Source: Helicobacter marmotae (GTDB lineage: Bacteria; Campylobacterota; Campylobacteria; Campylobacterales; Helicobacteraceae). From it: a stretch of 64,000 nucleotides of DNA. A model generated the notes under the pieces. That model saw only the letters and a program-made list of their open reading frames with translations. It searched no databases and was not told the origin of the DNA. Where the stretch lies: NCBI RefSeq assembly GCF_003364255.1, contig NZ_NXLR01000004.1, forward strand, positions 1-64,000. The letters run 5' to 3'. The position numbers and the translations under genes are program-made. Below are positions 38,826-47,191 of this stretch, piece after piece. Position 1 is the first letter of the stretch; each line of letters starts with the position of its first letter.

Positions 38826-39239
38826 GATTCTATCTGTAAAGTCTTTGCACAAGGGCAAGGCTAGGGGGCAGAATATTTTGGGATTGACTAAAAATGTAGA
38901 TGGCTCTATACTAAAAGAAAGGCTTTGAGTGCCAATAGTAGCAGTCAATCTATGAGGCTCAAGCACAAAGCCACATTGTGCTCTATTTGTGCGCGTGATG
39001 TTAGAAAGCAGGGAGTAAGCATAGGCACTATCAATCTTTTCTTCTCGTATGAAACTATCTGTGTAATAGGCACTTAAGGCATTTTGAGCATGACTTAGTT
39101 GTGCTTTTAAATGCAAGAGGCATTGCTTATGTGAGACATAGCCCAAATAACGCACACCTATGCTTGCTAATATAGCCACTATCATCACTACACAAAGTAA
39201 TTCAAATGCACTAAAAGCGGGCTTTTTAGAATATAGCAT
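38814..39239 (-). CDS. Pseudopilin-like protein with divergent prepilin signal
   Basis: A 141-residue protein with a type IV prepilin-like N terminus: positive leader KKPA, then F-S-A-F-E-L-L and a hydrophobic helix CVVMIVAILASIGVRYL. The glutamate at position 5 of the mature helix is present if cleavage falls just before FSAFE. The peptidase glycine at -1 is replaced by alanine. The globular part is short with four cysteines. It overlaps the upstream prepilin gene by 14 nt, so the two form a pair. Confidence 0.7.
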   Translation of the reverse strand: MLYSKKPAFSAFELLCVVMIVAILASIGVRYLGYVSHKQCLLHLKAQLSHAQNALSAYYTDSFIREEKIDSAYAYSLLSNITRTNRAQCGFVLEPHRLTATIGTQSLSFSIEPSTFLVNPKIFCPLALPLCKDFTDRILDK

Positions 39240-39696
39240 TAGAATTGCTTAATGGCACTTCCCTTGTGGTTTTATGACGTTCAAAAAGCTTAAGACATAA
39301 TGCAGAATCTGCCTTTTGCTGCACAGAAAAAACCAACTTGCCATTATCTTGGGCAAGTGTAATGCAATCATTTTGGCTATCAAGAACGCCATTTTTAGCA
39401 AGTTTCACACCATTGCCTTGTGCTACCCAGCGAGAATGACTAAGCCCAGCAAGTTCTAAAATCTTTACGCCATCAATACTGGAAGGCTCAATATTTTGAC
39501 TAAATACTTCGCGTTGGAGGGCATTTAAAGCACTAATAATGTCATTTTCCACAGCAATTAACTGCGCATCAGAGCGCGTAAGTGAGAGGCGAGGGATAGC
39601 AATAGCTGCAAGAATCCCTAAAATGATGATAACAAACACAAGCTCCATCATACTAAATGCCCCGCGTTTGCAATTCATTTTTACAAACAATCTCAT
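39226..39696 (-). CDS. Type II secretion/type IV pilus prepilin-like protein
   Basis: A 156-residue pseudopilin with KRGAFSMMELVFVIIILG: prepilin peptidase motif (R-G-A or G before FSMMELVF, Glu at +5) and N-terminal methylation helix. The body is predicted soluble with two cysteines. The ATG at 39696 overlaps the upstream stop (ATGA). A second ATG at 39678 (MNCKRG) would leave a shorter, more typical leader. In Campylobacter, pseudopilins of this type act in DNA uptake for transformation. That role here is inferred. Confidence 0.8.
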   Translation of the reverse strand: MRLFVKMNCKRGAFSMMELVFVIIILGILAAIAIPRLSLTRSDAQLIAVENDIISALNALQREVFSQNIEPSSIDGVKILELAGLSHSRWVAQGNGVKLAKNGVLDSQNDCITLAQDNGKLVFSVQQKADSALCLKLFERHKTTREVPLSNSNAIF

Positions 39697-40214
39697 TTTC
39701 TAAAATCTTCAAGCATAAATGGGGGTAAAATAAAGTCAATGCTCGCACTTGCCTCAATATTACCCTCTGGGTTATCATTAATGATAAAACGCATAAGAAC
39801 GCCCTTAGGCACAAGTGCGCGGAAAGAGGGGCAAAGGTAGGTAGCAAAGCTCTTTAAATCTGGCTGATGTCCTACAATAAGCACATTTGAAGCCTTCTGA
39901 AATGCCTTTGTCTGTGTGAGTTTCATATATCCCTCAAGCCCACAATCAGGGGCAATCTCCTCACAAATATGAATGCAATTTGCGTTAATGTATTTCTTCA
40001 GAGGTTTGAGGGTTTGCTGCGTTCGCTTAGCAGGGGAGCAAAAAATGGCATCAAAGTCTAAATGTGCTTTGGCAAAAAGGGCAATACTCTTACTTTGGCT
40101 TTTGCCAAGCTTGCTTAAAGGGCGAAAAATATCGCTTTTATCTTTCTTATTTCTTAGCTTATATTCTTCCCTACTAATCGTATCTGCATGTCGCAAAAGT
40201 GTAATAGTCTTCAT
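39693..40214 (-). CDS. SixA-like histidine phosphatase
   Basis: About 173 residues starting MKTITLLRHADT, the histidine-phosphatase catalytic motif (RHG-type, R8-H9). A second catalytic part LIVGHQPDL lies near residue 128 and CSPAKRTQQT near 55. SixA dephosphorylates phosphohistidine domains in two-component or PTS-linked systems. Start at the ATG with AGGAGG upstream. It precedes the prepilin genes and follows mtnN by 8 bp, so a fabD-mtnN-sixA-pilin transcript is plausible. Confidence 0.82.
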   Translation of the reverse strand: MKTITLLRHADTISREEYKLRNKKDKSDIFRPLSKLGKSQSKSIALFAKAHLDFDAIFCSPAKRTQQTLKPLKKYINANCIHICEEIAPDCGLEGYMKLTQTKAFQKASNVLIVGHQPDLKSFATYLCPSFRALVPKGVLMRFIINDNPEGNIEASASIDFILPPFMLEDFRK

Positions 40215-40222
40215 ATTTCCTC

Positions 40223-40915
40223 CTATTGTAGAATCTTCGCACACATCTGCACCACAAAATCTGCACTTCTTTTTGCAGAACTCTCCAAAAATTCATCAAA
40301 GCTTATATCCGCGCTTCCATCGGCATTATCACTAATAGAGCGCAAAATGCAAAATGGTATCCCGCACGCATCGCATACAACCGCCACTGCTGCGCCCTCC
40401 ATTTCTACCGCTATGGCATTAAATTGCCTAGCTATCCACTGCTTTTTTTCTCCATTAGCAATAAAGCAATCACCCGAGGCGATAATTCCCTCTTTTAATG
40501 GAATTGCCTGTGAGTTTGCAACCTCTCTGGCAATGGCATTAAGTGCGGGGCTAGATTCCACATATAGCTTACTCTCAGGGATAAAGCCTAGAGCATGTCC
40601 AAATGCACTAATATCCACATCATGCTGGCATAATTTTAAACCTAGCACTAAGTCTCCTACTTTCAATTCAGCACTCAAAGCCCCCGCGACACCACTAAAA
40701 ATAATCTGCTCACAGCCAAAGCTTAGAATCATCGCCCCCGCGCTCAAAGCAGCATGCACTTTGCCAATCTTGCTATAGGCAATAAAGATTCTATGCTCAC
40801 CCTGTGCGATTTCATAATACACATTACCGCCCTTATGGTGCTCTTTATAATGACCAAAGTGTGCTAACAAAGGGGTGATTTCTTCTACCATTGCTCCAAT
40901 AATGCCAATAACCAT
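40223..40915 (-). CDS. mtnN: 5'-methylthioadenosine/S-adenosylhomocysteine nucleosidase
   Basis: A 230-residue nucleosidase. MVIGIIGAMVEEITPLL at the start, FSGVAGALS (about residues 74-82), and ALNAIAREVA, then VEMEGAAVAVVCDA (about 169-182) and SISDNADGSA with the catalytic aspartate. It recycles methylthioadenosine and S-adenosylhomocysteine. In Helicobacter the same enzyme cleaves 6-amino-6-deoxyfutalosine for menaquinone (established for H. pylori). Placed 9 bp after fabD. Confidence 0.95.
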   Translation of the reverse strand: MVIGIIGAMVEEITPLLAHFGHYKEHHKGGNVYYEIAQGEHRIFIAYSKIGKVHAALSAGAMILSFGCEQIIFSGVAGALSAELKVGDLVLGLKLCQHDVDISAFGHALGFIPESKLYVESSPALNAIAREVANSQAIPLKEGIIASGDCFIANGEKKQWIARQFNAIAVEMEGAAVAVVCDACGIPFCILRSISDNADGSADISFDEFLESSAKRSADFVVQMCAKILQ

Positions 40916-40924
40916 TTCTCCTCC

Positions 40925-41860
40925 TTACTTGACTTCTTCCAAAGCCTCGATACATTCTTTTAAGCTTGCAAGATTTGATACATTATATGTAGGGTGCTTG
41001 CTTAGACGTTTATTCAACCCACGCAAGATATTCCCATGACCAAATTCAATAAATACATCAACCTCATCTTCAAGCTTTGTGATACCTTGCTTATAATGCA
41101 CAGGCTGCACAAGCTGGGAGCTTAAAAGCTCTTTTGCCCTCTCTTTAGTATTATAAAGCTCCAAAGTCGCATTAGAGAGAATGGGTGTATTGAAAGTAGC
41201 ATTTAATGTCTGTTCTAAAAGCTCTTTAAAAGCTAAAGTCGCGCGTTCTAGCAAAGGGCAATGACTAGCTACTGACATAGGCAAAAGCAAGGCACGTTTT
41301 GCTCCTAATGCCTTAATATCTCCCTCAAGTGCGCTAAGATCGTTCTTTAGTCCTGCTAAAACGACTTGACCATCGCCATTATAGTTCGCACACCAAATAC
41401 TTTTGCCTGCCTTTTGTGCATTTTTACAAAATCCCTCTAATACCTCATCACTTAAGCCTACAACAACCATCATACCAGCATTTTTGCCCTCACATGCCTC
41501 TGCCATAAGCTCTCCTCGCTTATAAATAAGTCTTATAGCAGAGCTAAAGCTAGCCCCTCCGCTTAGTGCAACCGCACTTACCTCACCAAGAGAATGCCCC
41601 ATAGCTACATTTGGACTAATGGGATATTCATTTTGCAAGATATTATAAGCAACTGCGCTTACAAGAAAAATAGCAGATTGTGTATATTGTGTGAGATTTA
41701 GCTTATCATTTTCTTCAAAAAGAAGCTTTTTCATATCGATTTTTAAGACTTCTGCTGCTTCTGCAAAAAGCGTTTTTGCTATTGCAAAGTTTTCATAAAA
41801 CTCCTTACCCATACCTACGCTTTGTGAGCCCTGCCCGGGGAATATAAAAGCATATCTCAT
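40925..41860 (-). CDS. fabD: Malonyl-CoA:ACP transacylase
   Basis: A 311-residue enzyme loading malonyl groups onto acyl-carrier protein for fatty-acid synthesis. Motifs: FPGQGSQSVGMGKEFYE at the start, GHSLGEVSAVALSGG with the nucleophilic serine (about residues 88-102), MAEACEGKNAGMMVVVG, and LPMSVASHCPLL with the catalytic histidine (about 195-206). Length normal. First gene of a unit running on to mtnN. Confidence 0.96.
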   Translation of the reverse strand: MRYAFIFPGQGSQSVGMGKEFYENFAIAKTLFAEAAEVLKIDMKKLLFEENDKLNLTQYTQSAIFLVSAVAYNILQNEYPISPNVAMGHSLGEVSAVALSGGASFSSAIRLIYKRGELMAEACEGKNAGMMVVVGLSDEVLEGFCKNAQKAGKSIWCANYNGDGQVVLAGLKNDLSALEGDIKALGAKRALLLPMSVASHCPLLERATLAFKELLEQTLNATFNTPILSNATLELYNTKERAKELLSSQLVQPVHYKQGITKLEDEVDVFIEFGHGNILRGLNKRLSKHPTYNVSNLASLKECIEALEEVK

Positions 41861-41988
41861 TCTTATCCTTTAAGTAATCTTCAAATGCGTGAGATTGTAG
41901 CAAAAAGTTTGCGTAATTTACAATTTAAAGCTCCACTCTCTTGCTCCCCATTTATTTAATGTTAAGTGTTTTTTTATGATTACTTCCA

Positions 41989-41994
41989 TATAAT
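41989..41994 (+). promoter_or_regulatory. Putative -10 element for tRNA-Ser
   Basis: TATAAT 19 bp upstream of the tRNA 5' end, preceded by a T-rich stretch (TTTTTTATGATT), the usual layout of sigma-70 promoters in this group. Confidence 0.6.
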
Positions 41995-42013
41995 GCACAC
42001 TCTTTTTAGCAAT

Positions 42014-42104
42014 GGACAGGTGGGTGAGTTGGCTGAAACCACATCCCTGCTAAGGATGCGTAGTCGCAAGATTACCGAGGGTTCGAATCCCTCCCTGTCC
42101 GCCA
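42014..42104 (+). tRNA. tRNA-Ser (GCU anticodon)
   Basis: Full cloverleaf with acceptor GGACAGG/CCTGTCC, discriminator G and encoded CCA. The anticodon stem CATCC/GGATG holds loop CTGCTAA with anticodon GCT (42049-42051), reading AGC and AGU. A long variable arm, as in class II tRNA-Ser, and a T loop GTTCGAATCC are present. The 3' side opens into the Bsr-type racemase locus. Confidence 0.95.
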
Positions 42105-42252
42105 TACCCCCGTTTCATTGAATCCGCCCCTTTTAATCTATCTGTTACCTTGTCATTCCCAAATACATTTTAAATTGCAAATATGATAATACATAAAAGA
42201 GCATTGCACGCACAATGCCACGTACAATGCAGAGACCAAACACTATGTTTAT

Positions 42253-43482
42253 TTAATCGCATTTATCTTTTAAGGTACTATCTTTAATAAAAATAGGATT
42301 AGAAGAGCCCCAAATACCTAAACTTTCTGAAAGTATCGTACCTGTGTGCTTTTCTATCTCGCTCTGTGTGATTGCTTGAGTGCATTGCTTCCCAAAAAGC
42401 ACAACTTCATCACCGCTGCTAATTTGGGGATAATCGCTCACATCAACCATAAAGGTATTTTTTGTAACCCTCCCCACGATAGGAAGTTTATGCCCTCTAA
42501 TAAGCACATGCCCCTTATTGCTAAAAGACTTCGCATAACCATCATAATAGCCCATAGGGATATTGGCAAGGAGTGAATCTCGCTTTAATGTATAAGTGCC
42601 ATCATAGCTAACCTTACTGCCCTTGGGGTAAGCATTAACACCTGCCACTTGAGATTTAAGACTCATAACCTGCTCTATACCTAAAGCTTTTTCATCTCCA
42701 CCATAGCCGTAAATGAGCTTTCCGGGGCGAATCATATCAAGCCTTGATTCTCTCACATGCACTGCCGCCCAAGAAGCTGCTGCATGAAGCGTGAGAGATT
42801 TTGGGTTTAAATGTGCATTTTCTATCACAAACGCACTATCGGCTTGAAATCTCTTCAAACCCTCTTTGATTTTTTTCACATCTTCATAAGGGAAGTGCGT
42901 CATTAAGCCCTCAACTTTAAGATGTGGCAAAGTAGCGATACTCACTACATCTGTTTTACCACGACTTGTGCTTAAATCAATGCCATTTCTATCCATACCG
43001 CCAGAATTAAGATTAATGTGAATAGGGAGTTTCTTGCCCTTTGCTAGGGTATCAAAATATTTAGCTTGCTCTAAATTCCCTATCGTTTCAGTGATGTGAT
43101 ACGCCAAGCCATCTTTTAGCTCTCCTGGGGTTGCCATACGTATTCTTAACACCTGCCCCTCATAGCCTAACTCCCTAACTACCCTTGCCTCTTCATTACT
43201 TGTGATAGCCACGCAAGGGATTTTGGCTTTTATCACACTGGGAAGGACATTAGCTATACCCGCTCCATAAGCATCTGCCTTTAAAACAGCACAAACCTTA
43301 GCATTCCCTGCAATGTCTTTAGCAACTTGGAGATTCTTTTCAAACGCATTCAAATCTACTTCCATAAAGGCATTCGCATTTTCGCGCGTGATAGTCGTAT
43401 TTTTATGCAAAATAGGCGAGGCAAAGCCCACACTTAAAAAGCTGAAAACAAAATAAGTTGCAATAATATATTGTTTCATCAT
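42253..43482 (-). CDS. Secreted broad-spectrum amino-acid racemase (Bsr/Alr-like)
   Basis: A 409-residue PLP racemase of the alanine-racemase fold with a signal peptide (MMKQYIIATYFVFSFLSVGFA), so it acts in the periplasm. PLP lysine is Lys68 in AVLKADAYGAG. KAKIPCVAITSNEEARVVRE and LNSGGMDRNGIDL closely resemble the Vibrio broad-spectrum racemase BsrV as I recall it, more than cytoplasmic Alr. YDGTYTLKRDSLLANIPMGYYDG holds the second active-site tyrosine region. Such enzymes make D-Met, D-Leu or D-Arg that remodel the cell wall. This is family inference. The next gene is a tRNA, so it may have arrived by insertion there. Confidence 0.82.
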   Translation of the reverse strand: MMKQYIIATYFVFSFLSVGFASPILHKNTTITRENANAFMEVDLNAFEKNLQVAKDIAGNAKVCAVLKADAYGAGIANVLPSVIKAKIPCVAITSNEEARVVRELGYEGQVLRIRMATPGELKDGLAYHITETIGNLEQAKYFDTLAKGKKLPIHINLNSGGMDRNGIDLSTSRGKTDVVSIATLPHLKVEGLMTHFPYEDVKKIKEGLKRFQADSAFVIENAHLNPKSLTLHAAASWAAVHVRESRLDMIRPGKLIYGYGGDEKALGIEQVMSLKSQVAGVNAYPKGSKVSYDGTYTLKRDSLLANIPMGYYDGYAKSFSNKGHVLIRGHKLPIVGRVTKNTFMVDVSDYPQISSGDEVVLFGKQCTQAITQSEIEKHTGTILSESLGIWGSSNPIFIKDSTLKDKCD

Positions 43483-43568
43483 ATATCCTTTATTTAGTGA
43501 TTGTATGGCATAGCCATATATGATTTTTATGTATAAAGATTAATATTTAATGTTTGTGAGCTTCTCCC

Positions 43569-43599
43569 TTGACAAACACTAAGTGTCAAGCTCTATAAT
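43569..43599 (+). promoter_or_regulatory. Promoter with dyad and 19-bp spacer upstream of alcohol dehydrogenase
   Basis: TTGACA (43569-43574) and TATAAT (43594-43599) are both perfect hexamers but separated by 19 bp. The dyad CTTGACA/TGTCAAG (43568-43574 and 43584-43590) overlaps the -35 element and enters the spacer. Inside it is ACACT-A-AGTGT. Long spacers with central dyads are typical of MerR-family activated promoters. The regulator is not in the window. Confidence 0.6.
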
Positions 43600-43631
43600 A
43601 TACATCTAATCTCATCTTATAAGGAGCATAT

Positions 43632-44723
43632 ATGCTATTAGAAAATAATCTCACGCAAGCCATAAACGGGACACAAATCGACGCATTGGGCTATAGTGTT
43701 GGGCATAAAAATGACACTTTTAAGCCCTTTAGATTCAAACGTCATGCCATGGGAGAATATGATATTTTACTAGAAATTCTCTATGCGGGAATCTGCCATA
43801 GTGATATACACGCAGCAAGAAGCGAGTGGAGGGAGGGCATTTACCCTATGGTGCCCGGACATGAGATAGCAGGCAAAGTTGTAGCTATTGGTAACAAAGT
43901 GAGTAAATTTAAAGTAGGAGATTATGCGGGAGTGGGTTGCATGGTGAATTCCTGCGGAGAATGCGAATCTTGCAAAGCAAGCCAAGAGCAATTTTGCGAA
44001 AATGGAAAAGTAGTCTTTACCTATGATTGCCTTGATTGCTTCCATGATAATGTGCCCACTTATGGTGGATATGCCAATAATATAGTGCTAAGTGAAAAAT
44101 TTGCCATAAAAGTGCCACCAAATGCCCCGCTAGAAAAGGTAGCCCCATTGCTTTGTGCGGGCATTACTACCTACTCTCCTCTACAATTTAGCAAGGTCAA
44201 AAAGGGAGATAAAGTAGCAGTAGCAGGATTTGGCGGGCTTGGAATGATGGCAGTAAAATATGCCCTTGCTTTGGGAGCTGAAGTCTATGTCTTCGCAAGG
44301 AATCAAAACAAAGCCCAAGATGCACTTAATATGGGAGCAAAAGCACTCTTTAGCCAGACAAAGGGCATCAAAGAGAGATTTGATTTTATCATCTCCACTA
44401 TCCCCACAGCCTATGATGTAAAGGCTTATCTCAAATTATTAAAATCAGGGGGAGAAATGGCAATCGTGGGCTTACCTCCCATAGAGGCAAAAACGCATAT
44501 TGATGTCTCAAGCCTTGTCTTTAATGCCAATAAAAAGGTGTATGGCTCGCTTATTGGGGGTATTAAAGAAACGCAAGAAATGCTTGATTTCTCACTTAAA
44601 CATAACATTTACCCCGAAGTAGAAATTATCAATATCACACAAATTAATGAGGCTTATGAGAAACTCACTAGTGGCAAGGCGAGATTCCGCTATGTCATTG
44701 ATATGAGCAGCCTTAAGGCATAA
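43632..44723 (+). CDS. Zinc-dependent NAD(P) alcohol dehydrogenase (YahK/CAD-like)
   Basis: A 363-residue medium-chain dehydrogenase. Catalytic zinc ligands: GICHSD (Cys about 54) and GHEIAGKV (His-Glu about 76-77). The structural zinc cluster is CGECESCKASQEQFC (about 107-121), and the nucleotide-binding FGGLGMMAVKYALALG lies near 201. It probably reduces aldehydes with NADPH like YahK, and could detoxify aldehydes. Start: ATG with TAAGGAG. Preceded by a strong dyad promoter. It ends only 3 bp from convergent murD. Confidence 0.9.
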   Translation: MLLENNLTQAINGTQIDALGYSVGHKNDTFKPFRFKRHAMGEYDILLEILYAGICHSDIHAARSEWREGIYPMVPGHEIAGKVVAIGNKVSKFKVGDYAGVGCMVNSCGECESCKASQEQFCENGKVVFTYDCLDCFHDNVPTYGGYANNIVLSEKFAIKVPPNAPLEKVAPLLCAGITTYSPLQFSKVKKGDKVAVAGFGGLGMMAVKYALALGAEVYVFARNQNKAQDALNMGAKALFSQTKGIKERFDFIISTIPTAYDVKAYLKLLKSGGEMAIVGLPPIEAKTHIDVSSLVFNANKKVYGSLIGGIKETQEMLDFSLKHNIYPEVEIINITQINEAYEKLTSGKARFRYVIDMSSLKA

Positions 44724-44726
44724 AAC

Positions 44727-45977
44727 TTAGGGCTGCAGGGCGAGATTGACAAAAATCTCCCCCCGCTCTTTATAGGAGCTAAATTGATCTAAACTTGCTG
44801 CTGCTGGAGAGAGCAAAACCACATCGCTAGCATGCTCCTCCCGCTTTTGCTTAATGCAATCCATAGCTTTATATATATCTCCGCATAATTGCAAAGGAAT
44901 ATGATAGCTTTTAGCAAGTGTATGTAAGCGCTCTTGATTAGCCCCTATGGCAAAAATCTCAATATCCTTATCTTGCATATATTCAAAAAGTGGCACTAAA
45001 TTCGCTCCCTTATCATCACCACCAAGAATAAGCATAATATGCCTTGATGTATAGCGCCCAATAGCACAAATAGTCGCATCAACATTTGTCCCCTTACTAT
45101 CATCAACCCAAAGGCGATTGTGCTTATCATAAAACTCTGCGATTCTATGAGCGCCAATATGAAAGGTATTTAAAAGTGCTATATTATCTGCATTAAAGGC
45201 ATATTTAGCCACTCCAAGCGCAAGAAGAGAATCTAGCAAAAATGGCTCTTTAAAAGCAATATCCTCTAAAGTAATGCCAAGCTGCTCGCTTAGATCCTTG
45301 CTCCCCTCATAGCATATAAGTTTCCCTTTAAAAGATGAAACCAAAGCATGAGAGCCAAGCTCCACAGGGATAAATGCTACAGAATCTAAAGCCATGCGCG
45401 CTAGTGGGCTAAGCTTATCATCAATATATGCCTCAAAACTCCCATGCCAACTTATATGGTCTTCTCTCACAGGGAGGAGGGCATAAATATGAGGAGTAGC
45501 CTTATGCGTATAATGCAAGCTAAAGGAGCTTGTCTCAAGCACCCATACTTTTGTCTTTTGTGTGTAGAGATGCACAAGTGGCGTGCCGATATTCCCCCCA
45601 CTTTGTGCGCCAAACTCCTTTAATAAAAGCGTGCTCATCTCTGTTGTCGTAGTTTTACCATTTGTCCCGCTTATCCAAACCATAAAAGGCATTTCTTTAT
45701 TATCTTGGGCTAAAAGCGTGGCAAAATAATCATATTCACTTATAAGGTGTTTGGCACTGCACACAAGAGGGTGAGAAGGAGGTATCCCCGGACTAAGAAT
45801 CTCCATATCGCTTTTATTAGGGTCAAAAGCAGATGAGGGAAGCAGGGCATTACCATAGCTATCCATGCTCTTCTCTTGGAACTTATCATCATAAATATGA
45901 AGTGTATGCCCCTGATTGTTTAAAAATGCCACTAAAGGATGGGTTGTTACACCATAGCCAAAAATACTTATGCGCAT
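44727..45977 (-). CDS. murD: UDP-N-acetylmuramoylalanine--D-glutamate ligase
   Basis: A 416-residue Mur ligase adding D-glutamate to UDP-MurNAc-L-Ala in the cytoplasm. The ATP-binding SGTNGKTTTTEM (about residues 105-116), NIGTPLVHLY, ETSSFSLHY, VREDHISWHG, WVDDSKGTNVDAT (about 279-291) and LGGDDKGA are present. Length is short for the family but normal in this group. It follows mraY by 10 bp. Confidence 0.95.
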   Translation of the reverse strand: MRISIFGYGVTTHPLVAFLNNQGHTLHIYDDKFQEKSMDSYGNALLPSSAFDPNKSDMEILSPGIPPSHPLVCSAKHLISEYDYFATLLAQDNKEMPFMVWISGTNGKTTTTEMSTLLLKEFGAQSGGNIGTPLVHLYTQKTKVWVLETSSFSLHYTHKATPHIYALLPVREDHISWHGSFEAYIDDKLSPLARMALDSVAFIPVELGSHALVSSFKGKLICYEGSKDLSEQLGITLEDIAFKEPFLLDSLLALGVAKYAFNADNIALLNTFHIGAHRIAEFYDKHNRLWVDDSKGTNVDATICAIGRYTSRHIMLILGGDDKGANLVPLFEYMQDKDIEIFAIGANQERLHTLAKSYHIPLQLCGDIYKAMDCIKQKREEHASDVVLLSPAAASLDQFSSYKERGEIFVNLALQP

Positions 45978-45987
45978 GATGTCTCCT

Positions 45988-47073
45988 TTAACGAATCTTG
46001 AGACTTAAGAGGGCAATAAGATTTGCCAAAATCGCAATAATCCAAAAACGCACTATGATTTTGTTTTCTGCCCAGCCTCTGACTTCAAAATGATGATGAA
46101 TAGGCGCCATAGCAAAGATTCTCTTATGCCGATACCTATAACTCCCCACTTGCAAAATCACAGAAAGGGCTTCGATAACAAAAATAACGCCAATAAGCAA
46201 AAGAAGAATTTCATTATTTGAAACGATCGCCATAAATGCTATAAATGCCCCCAAAGCAAGGCTTCCGCTATCCCCCATAAAGACTTGTGCGGGGTGGCAG
46301 TTATACCACAAAAACCCAAAAAGTGCCCCAATAAGTGCCACAGAGAGAATCACTAACTCCCCGCTATCTACGACTTTGGGCCAAAGCAAATAGCCTGAAA
46401 ATCCCGCATGTCCAGCCACATAAACAAAAATAGATAATGAAAAGAGCGCACAAATACTTGGCACGGTGGCTAGCCCATCAAGCCCATCGGTAATATTTAC
46501 CGCATTGCTCGTGGCTAAAAATACAAGTATCCAAAAAGCCATTGCTATAGGGGGAATATGGGCGATTTTAAACGCACCCATATCAAAAAGAGGATATTTC
46601 ATAAAAGGCAGATAGAAGTTGGTATTATGCCCAATATACACAAGTGCGCTTGTAATGACTAATGAAGCCAAAAAAAGTAAAAAAAACTTCATTTTCGCAC
46701 TCATGCCTGCATTGCTCTTAGCAGCAATTTTCATATAATCATCTCTTGCACCAATAAGGCTAAAGCTCACAATACAAAATAACCCTAACAACACATAAGG
46801 ATTAAATAAATTCGCACAAAGCAAAGATGAGAAGAACATACTCATAATGAACACAATGCCCCCCATTGTTGGGGTGTTTTTCTTCCCTTCATGTGCAGCT
46901 ACATAAGTAGAGATAGGCTGATTTGCCTTTTTTGCCTTAGCCCATTTGATAAAATAAGGCATAAAGAACATACTAAAGCCAAAAGCAAGGAAAAATGCCA
47001 CCCCTGCACGGAAAGTAATGTAAGAAAAAATATTAATACCAAAATGCTGATAAATCCAATAAAGCATCGGCAA
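45988..47073 (-). CDS. mraY: Phospho-N-acetylmuramoyl-pentapeptide transferase
   Basis: A 361-residue integral membrane enzyme with about ten helices that makes lipid I from UDP-MurNAc-pentapeptide and undecaprenyl phosphate. Active-site signatures: [10 protein letters not shown] (about residues 67-76), [10 protein letters not shown] with the aspartate pair, [16 protein letters not shown] (about 190-205), [13 protein letters not shown] and IHHHFE near the C terminus (about 327-332). First of the mraY-murD pair. Confidence 0.96.
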   Translation of the reverse strand: MPMLYWIYQHFGINIFSYITFRAGVAFFLAFGFSMFFMPYFIKWAKAKKANQPISTYVAAHEGKKNTPTMGGIVFIMSMFFSSLLCANLFNPYVLLGLFCIVSFSLIGARDDYMKIAAKSNAGMSAKMKFFLLFLASLVITSALVYIGHNTNFYLPFMKYPLFDMGAFKIAHIPPIAMAFWILVFLATSNAVNITDGLDGLATVPSICALFSLSIFVYVAGHAGFSGYLLWPKVVDSGELVILSVALIGALFGFLWYNCHPAQVFMGDSGSLALGAFIAFMAIVSNNEILLLLIGVIFVIEALSVILQVGSYRYRHKRIFAMAPIHHHFEVRGWAENKIIVRFWIIAILANLIALLSLKIR

Positions 47074-47191
47074 TCCTTATGTGTCCCTAGAGTTTAAGTA
47101 AAGCCCTTAGAAGAGTTAGTGTTTATTTAGTGAAAGGTTTTGGATTTTAGCTACAATAAGTTAATGCTAAATCTCTATTCAAGGAGTGTGT

